This document shows, in pieces, positions 1 through 10,946 of a stretch of 64,000 nucleotides of DNA. The notes beneath the pieces were generated by a model that ran no database searches, had not been told where the DNA came from, and worked only from the letters and a program-made list of their open reading frames with translations. Each line of letters opens with the position of its first letter. Position 1 is the stretch's first letter. The stretch is from Orthonyx spaldingii (taxonomy: Eukaryota > Chordata > Aves > Passeriformes > Orthonychidae). The stretch covers positions 395,642 to 459,641 of the forward strand of contig VZTJ01001204.1 in assembly GCA_013397795.1 (NCBI GenBank), given 5' to 3'. The translations under genes were made by a program, and so were the position numbers.

Positions 1-884
1 ATTCTATGATAAAGCACCACATAGTGGATTCTGAACTCTCAAGAAAAGCAGACATTGTGATATAGTGAATTACCCAGCTTGTAGGAAAGGCCTAACTGAG
101 CATACCTTGGCCTGTAGGATGATTGTCATTCTCTAAGGTGACCTATCCTTGAAGGTTTCCCACAGGCTCAGCACAACACAGCAGAACATAGCTAATAAGA
201 TTTCTTCTGTTAAACTAACAACTATGAGACTAAATGATGCCATACAGGGGTACATCAGGATGATGCTCCAAAGGACAAAAATATATCCTCCCCTTAAATA
301 TGCTTTAAGCGTGGAATGAACTGTGAATAAAGTCTCTGCTTAATATTAATTTACATGGTTCAACTACCCACTACCAAAATAATTTGTGCTACAGCCACAT
401 GAAGATCTGAGATCTGAAGCCTTTTGAAGGGCACAAAATAGATAAGGCACAACACTCAAACTCTTGTCTTGGAGTACTAACAGTGCCAATCCAAAACCCC
501 ATTAAAGATAATTAATTATGTAAGGTAACTCTATTATGCAGTGTCCTAATTTGCTATGGAGGACTCATTATACTGCTCGCATAAGGAGCAAAGAACACTT
601 ACGGCTTCTGCTTCCTGACCTCATGCAATGCAACAAGAAGCAAATCTAAACTTCAACAAGTACAGATTTTCATAGAGACCACCATAATAAGACTACTGCA
701 GTTATTGAAGCAGGTGTATTGTGTGCTGCCACAGCAATGGGATATTAGATAAATAAAGGGATTAGCCTGATTGACCACCCTGAAGATCTTCATTTTTACT
801 TCAAACTACACAAGCTTTTTATTATAAGCAACAGCGGAAAAAGATTTTACAGGCTTCAAGGAAAACAAAAAATGTGGTAACATT

Positions 885-930
885 ACATATATATATGTGT
901 GTGTCTGTGTGTGCATATATATATATATAA
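885..930. repeat. Alternating TA/TG repeat
   Basis: ACATATATATATG, then TG repeats with one CT interruption, then CATATATATATATATA. The two outer TA runs are self-complementary and could form a hairpin or left-handed DNA. Confidence 0.9.
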
Positions 931-1104
931 AACACTAATATAATAACTAATCTCCTTTAAAGACCTATGAGGTTATTGAAGCCCTTGTATACATGGGAAC
1001 ATGGAAATTCATTTGGATGAAGGTTAGTTTTGTTCCAAGTTTGTAATTTTTTGACCACTGAGGCAGTCTGGCTTCATCTTCTTCCCTGTGCCCCATCTGG
1101 CACT

Positions 1105-2015
1105 TATACACATTGCTAAGATCCCTCTGAGCCTTCTTTTCTCCAGACACAACAGTCCATGCTCTCGCAGCATCTCCTCATATGACAGATATTCCACTAC
1201 CTAATCATTGTCACGGCCCTTTGCATGATTCTCTTCAGTATGACCATCTCTCCCCTGATGTGGAAACCCAGAATTGGACCCAGCACTCCAGATGCGGTGT
1301 CACCAGTGCTGAACATAGAGGAAGGATCACCCTCCTCAACCTGCAGGTAAATGCTCTTCCTACTGTAGCCCAGGGAGCTGTTGACCTTCTTTGCCATAAG
1401 GGCACATTGCCAGCTCCTGTTCAATTTCTTGCCCACCAAGACCTCTCAGGGGCCTTCTCTGCAGAACTGTCTTCCAGTTGGTCAGTCTCCAGCCTGTAAC
1501 GGTGCTTCCCAAGGGCAAGGGTTGCATTTTCCCTTGCTGAATCTCATGAGCCTCCCGTTCACCCATTTCTCCAACCTGTCAAGGTCCATTCAGAAGAATG
1601 GCAGCACAACCACCTGGCCTATCAACTACTCATCCCAATATTACATTATCTGCAGACTTGCTGAGATGCAAGGTGCTCTGCCCTCTCATTCAGATCACTA
1701 GTGAAGATTTTAACTGTCATGGACACCTAGGGTAGACCACTAATCACTGGGTTTCAGCTGGACTTTACTCTTTGAGCCTGACAGCTTAGCCAGTTTCAAT
1801 CCACATCCACTTTTCTCGTCTCTACTTCATCAGACTTTCAATGAGAATGTCATGGGAGCTAGTGTCAAAAGCCACGCTGAAATCAAGTCAACCATACCCA
1901 CTGCTCTCCTCTTATCCACCAAGTTAAACATTTCATTTTAGAAGGCTATTGTGTTGGTCAGGCATAATTTCTGCTTTGTAAATTCATGTCAACTATTCCC
2001 TGCCACCTTCGTTTC
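1105..2015 (-). mobile_element. Old CR1-type LINE fragment, minus-oriented
   Basis: Read on the minus strand, this is a diverged CR1 non-LTR retrotransposon from the reverse-transcriptase region to near the 3' end. Recognisable landmarks on the plus strand are the CR1-like wording around 1340-1415 (GTTGACCTTCTTTGCCA, from the CR1 segment before the LRELG-type region), the segment near 1270-1305 with CACCAGTGCTGAA, and TGTCAAAAGCC near 1863-1873, the complement of the conserved KAFDT codons of RT motif A. Open frames overlapping it are short and broken, so it is inactive. Boundaries are approximate. Divergence is visibly greater than in the copies near 38-39 kb and 51 kb. Confidence 0.75.
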
Positions 2016-3069
2016 TTCAATATGTTTGGAATTCCTAAGTTTGAAAGCTAGGAGTGTGGAACCTCTAAGAATCCTAAAAAAGTAAGATTTTCAAAAAACG
2101 CAGGCTTCTAGCTATGAAAAGAAGAGCCCATTGCCTGCCAGAACCAGAAATTTCCAGGCTTCCCAGTCCTATCTTTTTGATTTGTGCTGGAAAAAAACAG
2201 TTAAGTAGTTCTAACAATGCATCTAATATGCAATATTTGCCCAGTGTAATAACCAGAGTGAACAACTAGCCAGTCACTCACCATGCACCTATAGTGCACA
2301 GATTTTGCTCTGATTTTCTTAAATAGGAATCGCATTCTTTTCCCTGGAAAGGTATTTTTAATCCAAAGGGAAGTACCTTTCTCTTCATCAGTTTCTGTGG
2401 TTTTACCCCTCAGTTCTCAACAAGGAGTCAGGCAAGAGTCCCCTGAATCATTGCCTATCAGTGTACAATAACCATCAGTGTGCTCATTTTACAGTACTTG
2501 AGAATTTTTCCTTTCTACATTGTTTTTAGAGTGAGTCAACCTAGGTAAAGGCTAAATACAGTCTTAATGTTAAACTGCTATGAAACCACTGTAAAAAAAA
2601 GTTAATGAACTGTTCAACAAAATATTGATAAATTAATGAAGTAACTCAGTATTATATAATTGCTATATCAATTTAGGCAACGACTGCCCGTATGTAAAAC
2701 AGTGAAGAGCCCTAAAGAGTTAATATTGAATTTTCAGTCTTCTACATAGGTTAGAAAGATGGAACATATTCAGAATTGACGTGCAAATGAAAGCAAAAAA
2801 TAAATGGTTTATTCCATATAAAGCCCTTCAAAATTAATCTGTTTGACTGTAATACACACAGCTTTTTATAAGGTTCTGTATTCTAAGAGAAGCAAATAAA
2901 GAAAAATATGCATAATACAAAGATTTCAGTAAACAAGCTAAAACAACTTGCCTAAGCACATTTTATCCATCATAAAACTTTCCTAAAAGACATTTCAAAC
3001 TATCACACACAAAATTCTTAATTAGATTCAGGCATATGCAAACTGACAGTCCCAAGGACAAACACTTAC

Positions 3070-3115
3070 CCTTAATGATCGATTCAGCTGCATACAGATC
3101 CCGCTTGTAGGTCAC
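3070..3115 (-). CDS. CRPPA: CRPPA coding exon 5 (46 bases)
   Basis: This is a very short exon: 15 codons (residues 239-253, VTYKRDLYAAESIIK) plus one base of the next codon. With the preceding LWK it forms the WKVTYKRDLYAAE segment, the counterpart of the KVT-x-x-x-D-L-x-x-AE motif near the end of bacterial IspD, where the lysine contacts the substrate phosphate. The acceptor is TTTAG|GTGACC and the donor is AAGG|GTAAGTG. It is too short for ORF-length gene finding and is recognised only by homology and splice sites. The next exon should start with two bases completing a codon in phase 1 and is outside the window. Confidence 0.94.
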
Positions 3116-6100
3116 CTAAAGGACAGACAAGCCTCATTAGATTTAACACAGCAGGAAAGAATGCAAAACCAATAAAACAATGTCCTGAAGGTAATTCTTT
3201 ACATTTTAAATACAATAAATAAGTGATATTGTCAATTTCTTAATTTTGGTAAAATATCACTGGCAATTTATGAGAACAGAGGTTGCAGAAGCTACTGGAG
3301 ACATGAGAAAACGCCTTTCCCAAATACTTAGATCTGCTTAGAATTCATTTGAAACCTAAAAGTATTTTCAATCCTTTGAAAAACCATGAAAACATTATCA
3401 TGAATCTATTTTTTTACACATCCATTCTACTCTAATTTTATTACAAAATAGATTAATTTTTAACAGGACTTGGGACCATAAAAATGACAACCAGGGAGAA
3501 ACCTTGTTATTGCTTTTACTAATACAGGTGCAATTTTTCAGTAGTGCAAGACTATTACTGTTAACGAGAGTTCAATTAACCAGGGGGAGTCAGTGAGACC
3601 ACAGGTAGACTAACTGTGAGCTTTCAAAGAATTAATAAACATCAAGTTCTTGTTGAAGACATTAATCAGATCAAGTTAGATGAACAATGAGATGTTGAAT
3701 ATTTACTTGGTACTTGCAAAACACCCTTCATATCTGTCTTTGTACCCTCATGGTGGCTGACAGTCCCAATAATAGGCTTTGCAAAGAAAATAACAGAAAA
3801 TTAAAGTCAGCGTCTACCCAAAGAATTAACAGTCTTTGCTAGCAATGTCTTCACAATGACAAGCAGTGACTTGAACTGATATCACTCTTAAATATTTGTA
3901 TTTCTTTTTACTGTAACTTCCTTTTATGCTAAATAAAATTTTACCGGATTTTCTGATTTTTTTTTTCTCTAGAGTCTGAATAAATATTTCTTTCTTTTTG
4001 AAATGAATTGAACAGGATTCCAAAAGCTTTGGTGCTGCAAAGCAAATCTTACAGCAGGACACTATTAACAGTATCATCATCTTAGTCTCCAAGTAAGTGA
4101 TTATTTGATTTTAACATAAGGGTTCTTGTAACCACCTTTCTTTCAATCTCATAATTTAATGTATTATAGTATGATAATACTATACATACATAATGTATAA
4201 TGTATTATAGTCAGAAACAGATGGATAATATGCCATGATTTCCCCAATGCATTATATTCTTTTAAAATTAAAAACTAACTTCATACCCTGCAGTTTGTTC
4301 TGCAGGAGGAGCAGCCAGAGAATGAATCTATCCTGATAAATTTTAGGAGTCTGAGTTTACATATAGACATCTACATTTCTATTTACTGTTGAGAAGAATC
4401 CATGTCTTGAACTAGGTTTAAGGATAGAGTGACCAATTGAGTGACTGATTTTGCTGCAAAGTCTGTTTCTATTCGCCAGGTTCTAGAGGGCATTTACACT
4501 GACCTTTCAGTAAAGTGTAACAGATTATAATACCACAACCTTTCAAGAAACAAGAATAAGGTCTGTCAGAAATTATCTCACATACTGTAACATTTACAGT
4601 CTCTCTGAGGCACAAAAGTATTTTTAAACAGTCTTATCTAAAAAAGTGGTAGGTGCAGTCTTCAAGAAAACAGCATAGGAAAATAAAAAGTTAAGAACGA
4701 ACCTTTAAAAAATCTCTTTGGCAATTCTGATACAGACATCAGCAAATGCTTAGTTTCCTAAAGAAATTAATCATCAAAGACCATATCACATGCTTCATAT
4801 GTATTTCTTTCATAATCTTTGATCCTACAAGGTAATTTCAGATACAAGCTCCCATAAGTTTCATAAAAATTGCAGTTCACAGAAAAACCCTTCCAGGTAC
4901 CATGTGACCACATCTTACCAGTCAAGGAGGGAAGGTTTCTCTACACCTCTTTCAATTTGACTAAGATGCTAAATTCAATTCCCTGAAAGTTCCCTATTTA
5001 TAACAGTTGCACAGAGCTTAAGCCCAGATTTGTCCATAGCATTCTAGATGCACTTGTAATACTAGAAAATCTCTTTTCTAATTTTGTATTCTTGTTTCTC
5101 TATCCATGGCTGACTTATGGTATTTTGCCCACACACAATGAAAACTTGCTATCCTCTGTGATTCCTACAGCACATTCAAAGTCACTGCCTTCCAAGAACA
5201 ATCCAGTAAATATGACCTCTACTTCATTTGTTTCTAAAATCAGTTCTTGATATTTGGCTGCAATAGAAAACATACTTTTTGTTTAAACTGTTTGCTAAGC
5301 AATCCTTATAAATAGATTGCTTCTGATCAATTATATTTTTATTTACAAATCCTTAAATCTTTGTCTGCCAACTCTATCAGACAACTGTTAAATACCTTAG
5401 AGACAATAAGTTTCTGCAGAAACCAGTGAGACATGGCAAGAATTATCTTTTGAAATATATCAATTATCTAATTTTTCATCTATTTAATGAGAACTAGTAC
5501 AATTAGTCATCCTATTTTTAATTAAGATGTCATGTAGTAACAAGTCAAACTTCTGCCAGTTGCATGTTGTATCAGCACTACCATCTTTATCAGCCAAGAT
5601 TATAGTCTTGTAATAAAGTCGTGAAGTCAGTTTCACAAAATAAGTACACTCCATGTTGGTTGACATTAATTGCATTAATCCCTTGACTCTTTATTAATCA
5701 AGTTTTGCCTGTAGCAATGCACCCTTTTGTTTTGTTGATCAATATCGAACTCACAGGCTCCTAATTACTCAAATTCTCATTCTTCATGTGACAATATTCA
5801 TTTTAATTTTGTCCGCTTGAACATGCAGTGGTCCAAGATTTTCAGAATGTTATTGATGCAATACAGAATATACCTAGGCCAAACATTAAAACTCAACACA
5901 AATACCTCACAGTCACAGAACATGAAAACATGACCTGCTAATAGCAAAGGCAGAGCAGTCTTACTTATTAAACATCTCTTCTGTATAATAAACAAACTAT
6001 TGCACTTCTTTAATAAAGCCTCAAAAATCATCAGACGAGTTTGTTTTCCTGTGTGCCTTTTTTTGTTGTCAGACTGCAAGTTTTCACTACCTAGGAAGAT

Positions 6101-7836
6101 GTTCTTTTAAAAGTTATTCCCAAAAATTACTTCCATGTAATGTTTGAAAGTCTTCTTCAAACTGATTTAGCTTGGTGAATGGTTCAGACTTACAAAAATG
6201 TACATTAAATGCAAACATACAACTCTTTACTGAACAAATACAATAAAGTTATGATCACACCCATACACAAATGTACTGCATTTCAGTTTAATGAAGTTTC
6301 TCCCCTCTCTTATACTAAGACATCATACAGATCTCCTTTGAATGGGATAGTTTTGTAGGACTAGAAAATAATCTGCTGCTTTTTAGAAATGGTGAGAATT
6401 TCTCACTCTGTCAACATTGTCTATAAATCTGTTTCAATTTAAAAAAAATGTTCTTATACTGAATTTTTTATCTACATTATACACACACATATATATTAGA
6501 GTACAACAAATACATTCTGCTAGTTGATTTTCAACTTAAAGAGCATATTGCCCCAGAATATTTAAGGTAATTTTACTTCCAAGGTATCAAGCACAGAGAA
6601 ACTGAAAATGTGGTGTTGATAGTCTTTCTGTTTTCTTTTTTTTTTTTTGCCATCCTGATCCCACATATCTTATAAATAGCTATATAATAACTATCTTTAA
6701 AACAGAACTTATAAGTATTTATAACACTGGAGTAATTTGAACTACTTGGCTGTTTTCGCTGCAAAGATTGATTTTAATTTTGTAATTTGTTCCCAGAAAA
6801 TAAACTATCTCCTGCTTTAGTTCCAACAGTGACTTTGAAATGTTACTTTTCCTAACATACAAGTGCTCAGGTAGAATAATTAGTGTTAATTCAAGAAGAT
6901 AATAGAAGATAATATATAAACACACACAACATTTTCCCACAGCTTTGAGTCATTTAATATTATGTAGGGTGTGCACCTCATGCATAAATGGAATTCTTAC
7001 AAATATCTGATCTGCTCTTTAAAGATTCAAGGTCCACATAGGATGAAACTGGTTTTTAACACTTGAACTTTAGAAACTATTAATTGACTGCAAGTCCTTC
7101 TGTTACACATCCTCTGAAACCTCAACTGAACAATGATCACTTATTTCAGTTCTTATTTATCTGATGGAATATCTTTTTGCCTTGTGTTAAAAAAATAAGA
7201 CTGGAGCCATTGGGAGCACATCAGTTCTTAGCATATGAAATTTCATTTAGCTCAGCATTAAAAACCTAGCAGAAAAAAATAACAATATATTACAAATTAC
7301 TATGACAGCTAAGGACAGATGACTGTGTTTCTGAGAGCTGATTAGTAATAGCAATAGTTCCTAATCATTTTGTAAGCAAGCACCACTTGAGAAAACTGGC
7401 AGTCTTCTGCACTTCATCAAACTGCAGACTGAGTATGACTGTTCTTTAATGGTACTGCTCCAAGTCACCTGCCAAACAACTTGGTACAGAGTGACCGACA
7501 CTGGGTGCTATTCAAGAAGGATAGCCTACCCTCTGTAGGCTCTAAACTGAAATGAGTATTTCCTGCAGAAACAGTGTAATATTTTACAGACCTTGTCGTT
7601 TTTATGCCTTTCACTTTTAACGTCTTTACAAGCCACAGAAGACACCAATGACTTTTAACTACAAAATTAGACAGGCATAGGATCCAAGACAGTACTTTAA
7701 TGACCTGGTACCAGCATCTTTGTGCTTACTGCATGTAACATATTCACTGCTCTGCACCGCCTGCAGCACAGTGTCTGCACATAACTGGGTGGTCTTGCTA
7801 CTGTCACACTTGGCACAACACTGTCAACACTGAGAC

Positions 7837-8201
7837 TGTGCTGGGTTGACCTTGGATAGATACCAGGTGCCCACCAAAGCTGCTCTGTCATTCCCCTCTT
7901 CAAGTGAATACGGGAGAGAAAATATAGCAAAAGGCTCATGGGGCAAGATAAGGGCAGGGAGAGATCACACAAAGCAGACTCAACTCAGGGAAATTAGTTT
8001 AATTTAGTTTCATTTATTACCAATCAAGTCAGAGTAGGATAATGAGAAATAAACCCAAATATTAAAACATCTTCACGCCACCCCTCCCTTTTTCCCAGGC
8101 TCAACTTTACTCCCAATTTTCTCTACCTCCTCCCCTCCAGTGGCACATGGGAATGGGAAATGGGGGTTGCAGTCAGTTTATCACACAATGTCTCTGCTGT
8201 T
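7837..8201. mobile_element. Avian ERV-type repeat fragment (LTR or internal piece)
   Basis: The segment starting TGTGCTGGGTTGACCTTGG, through the CCAGGTGCCCACCAAAGC and CAATCAAGTCAGAGTAGG stretches, to GGGGGTTGCAGTCAGTTTATC, is a sequence I recognise as a very common avian ERV-derived repeat. The wording is well preserved but the fragment stops in a TTCCC simple repeat. Orientation and exact family cannot be fixed from this window alone. An overlapping minus-strand open frame (7697-7972) is not a gene. Confidence 0.65.
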
Positions 8202-8250
8202 CTTCCCTTCCCTTCCCTTCCCTTCCCTTCCCTTCCCTTCCCTTCCCTTC
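8202..8250. repeat. (TTCCC)n simple repeat
   Basis: About ten copies of the 5-base unit run without interruption at the end of the ERV fragment. The strand is pure pyrimidine on the plus side. Confidence 0.95.
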
Positions 8251-8377
8251 TTTCCTTCTAAGTAAATCACCCACTTATATATAAAGTATTTCTGAAGTAA
8301 CCTTCTTGTAGATTAAAACTATCACCATATAGAATGATTAGAAAGTCTGGACAGGGAAGTTAGACACATTGAAAAAN

Positions 8378-8494
8378 TCCCTTGCCTCCCCTCCCCTCCC
8401 CTCGCCTTGCCTTCCCTTCCCTTGCCTTGCCTTCCCTTCCCTTGCCTTCCCTTGCCTTCCCTTCCCTTGCCTTGCCTTGCCTTCCCTTCCCTCT
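8378..8494. repeat. Pyrimidine-rich CCCTT/CCTTG tract next to an ambiguous base
   Basis: The tract is made of mixed CCCCT, CCCTT and CCTTG units over 117 bases and begins directly after the undetermined base at 8377. A plus-strand open frame (8369-8572) that reads as Ser/Pro/Leu repeats is a by-product of the repeat. Confidence 0.9.
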
Positions 8495-8694
8495 TCACAT
8501 GTTATCATTTTCCAAATGTTTGTAGGCCTCTTTAAAGTCCAGTGCTACTACAATGGGTGCCACATACTGTAAAGTCAACAGCATCACAATTTTGTTTCAT
8601 AAATAGTGTTGGAATGACAATGACACTTCAACAAATCTGTTTTAAAACAGAAATGTGCAAAAGTTCAAGTCTAAATGAAACTGGGGACTGGTTA

Positions 8695-9572
8695 CTAGTG
8701 CTATTCCTTGGGGCCTGATACTGGGGACAATACTGTCTAATATCTTTATTAACAACCTGAGAAAGAGGAAACACCCTCAGAAATCTAGTAGATGACAACA
8801 AACAAACAAGTATTCATTCAATATGCTCAAGGGTCCAACAATAATTTAGAAGGATCCTGAAAGGCTGGAGAAAGAAGCTGAGAGAAACTTTGTGGTCTAT
8901 AACAAACATAAATACAGCATCCTGCATCTGGGTACAGAATGACTCTGGGCAGCAGCACTCCATACTTATGCTGAAATACAGAAAACAGCTTTACAGAGAA
9001 GAACCTTCTGGACAAGCTGAGCATGAGTCAGCAGTGTGGAGCAGTGGAGAAAAGGAATCCAACAGGGCTGGATCAGTAAGGAAGTAGGCCTCAATACAGG
9101 TAATACAGGGATTATTCCCCCGTAATCGGCACTTTAGAGAACACACCAGAGTACTGGTTTTAGTTTTGGGCTCCCCAGTATAACACAAAGAGGAACAGGA
9201 GTAAGCCAGTACAGGGCTGCTAAGACGATGTGAAAGAACTTGGCTTGTTCAGCCCAAAGAACAGAAGATGAGAGGTGGGGAAGGGTTAATTAATGGTCAT
9301 AGAGAAGTATAAACTGGACTTTTCTTGCAGAGCTTTCTGTCGGCCTTTTTTCCTTTCCCAGTGGAAGAGGCAGTAAGGGAAGTGTCGATGAAATAATATG
9401 AAAAACATCCCCATGCAGGATGACATGCATTGGAATTGTTTTCCCCAGAGAGTCTGTGAGATTTTCCTTCTTGGAAATATTCAAAACTTAGCTGGACAAG
9501 GCCCTGCACTGCCTAATCTAACTAACCTGGTCCCACTTTCAGCAAGGTGTAGGACCAGATGACATCTATCTT
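8695..9572 (+). mobile_element. Old CR1-type LINE fragment, plus-oriented
   Basis: The start, TTGGGGCCTGATACTGGGGA and following, matches the CR1 reverse-transcriptase region just before the catalytic loop. GTAGATGACAAC near 8789 is the degraded form of the FADD box. Further on, GAAAGGCTGGAGAAAG and TTGGGCTCCCCAGTATAA correspond to later ORF2 segments, and AAGGTGTAGGACCAGATGAC near 9543 resembles the 3' end. The copy carries indels and stop codons in all frames and cannot code. Overlapping open frames at 8827-9188 are not genes. Boundaries are approximate. Confidence 0.7.
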
Positions 9573-10074
9573 TTTCATTTAGACTTAATTATTCTGTCAT
9601 TCTAAGGTACATTTATGTGCTGGGCATCAGTAGTATCTACACATAGCAAAGAAACAGATGAACATTATAATGAGATAAATGAGCATTACTGGTGTATTTT
9701 GCTATCCTTCATGTAAGTACCACGCTTTGCAATGTGAACAGTGAAAACACCCAAAAAATTATGTAATGTTAATACGCATGACATAACCTGTCCATTAGAA
9801 GACTAAACAGGAAAACACACAGTTTCCTCTTCCTATTTCCTACACTGTTTCAGAAAGACTGTATGTCTCCAACAAGAAAGCAAAAGAAGTTCTGCATGCA
9901 ACCAATGCACAAATAATTTTGCTGTTCAATTGCACAGGAAACTTGCATTGCAAATTCAGGAAATTACCTTTCATTGTAAGATTTATGGTTATACTATTAG
10001 AAATAATGTCTCATTGGAGGAAGTTTACTGACAAAGACAGATGCAATGCTTCCAGATCCTTCAATGTGATAACG

Positions 10075-10166
10075 AAAATAAAATAAAATAAAATAAAATA
10101 AAATAAAATAAAATAAAATAAAATAAAATAAAATAAAATAAAATAAAATAAAATAAAATAAAATAA
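10075..10166. repeat. (AAAAT)n simple repeat
   Basis: About 18 perfect copies of the 5-base unit. The minus-strand open frame across it (9997-10194) reads as alternating FYFIL and is not a gene. Confidence 0.97.
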
Positions 10167-10841
10167 TGAAATACTTTAAAATTGCTTGACACAACAGCTG
10201 CTAAGAAAGAATAATGTCCCACCCCCCAAAACAATGAAATGTGCTACTTTGAACTAGAAGGGACATATACTTTGGCACCTGTACACACAGCTGCTTTGTC
10301 AGTCATCAGGAACCTTACCAGATTACCAGACAAAGTAAATGATGTTTAAAAAATTTTAAAAGATTATTTGAAAAGGTCTTAAATATTACAGTGCTACTGA
10401 ATGTAATGAACTACTCTAAAAATCAAACTGTTGATAGCCAGATATTTGGTATCAGAAAAAAACCAATGTTCTCATAGGAAAAGTGGGGGGAAATAGACAA
10501 AAGATATAGACATAAGCAGGAGAAAGCTCATATAATAAAAGAATATTCTTAGTTTTGGAGATTACAGATTTACAGTTTTACAGATTCTCAGGTCATTCAA
10601 ATACCTAGATGTTTTTCCTATTTACAGAAAAATACTCTCTTCATTGATTATCTCAAGTAACATCTGCCAAAGTCTATCTACAATAATGAGCTCTCAACAG
10701 AACTCAGACAAAACCAACTCTGAAATATGAAATAGAAAAGCCTAAATTACAGTTCAAACACATCTGAAATTTTAAGGTGATATGCAAATTATATTAGTTT
10801 GAAATTATATATATAGAACTATATATTATTAATGTCCTTAC

Positions 10842-10946
10842 CTTCCAGAGGTCAGCTGTTCCTTCAACAAGTTTTGCATTTGTTTTACAGTATTTGAGAG
10901 CCAGATGCAAACATTCCGTTCCATAATCCAGGTCATAGTCTGTACA
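10842..10946 (-). CDS. CRPPA: CRPPA coding exon 4
   Basis: This exon is 35 codons (residues 204-238), from CTDYDLDYGTECL to LVEGTADLWK. It matches the vertebrate CRPPA segment with the DYDLEFGTECLQLALKY pattern. In bacterial IspD the equivalent part carries the TDE-like loop near the substrate and leads into the conserved strand holding the second catalytic lysine. The acceptor is ACTGCAG|TGTACA and the donor is AAG|GTAAGG. Both boundaries fall between codons, so exons 3, 4 and 5 join without splitting a codon. Confidence 0.95.

Larger units (their letters stand above)
1..3069 (-). other. CRPPA: CRPPA intron 5, partial (running off the left edge)
   Basis: The donor GTAAGTG begins at 3069 on the minus strand. 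The stretch is AT-rich and non-coding. It contains an alternating TA/TG repeat (885-930) and an old CR1 copy (about 1105-2015). I see no CRPPA exon 6 and no other gene; the short open frames here overlap the CR1 copy or are chance. Confidence 0.8.
3116..10841 (-). other. CRPPA: CRPPA intron 4 (7.7 kb)
   Basis: The intron lies between exon 4 (donor GTAAGG at 10841) and exon 5 (acceptor TTTAG ending at 3116). Most of it is AT-rich unique sequence. In its gene-upstream third it holds an ERV-type fragment (7837-8201), two pyrimidine tracts (8202-8250 and 8378-8494), an old CR1 copy (about 8695-9572) and an AAAAT array (10075-10166). From 3.1 to 7.8 kb I see nothing I can name. Confidence 0.85.

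Noticed and set aside
9997..10194. 65-codon frame of FYFIL repeats
   Set aside because: It is a translation of the AAAAT array.
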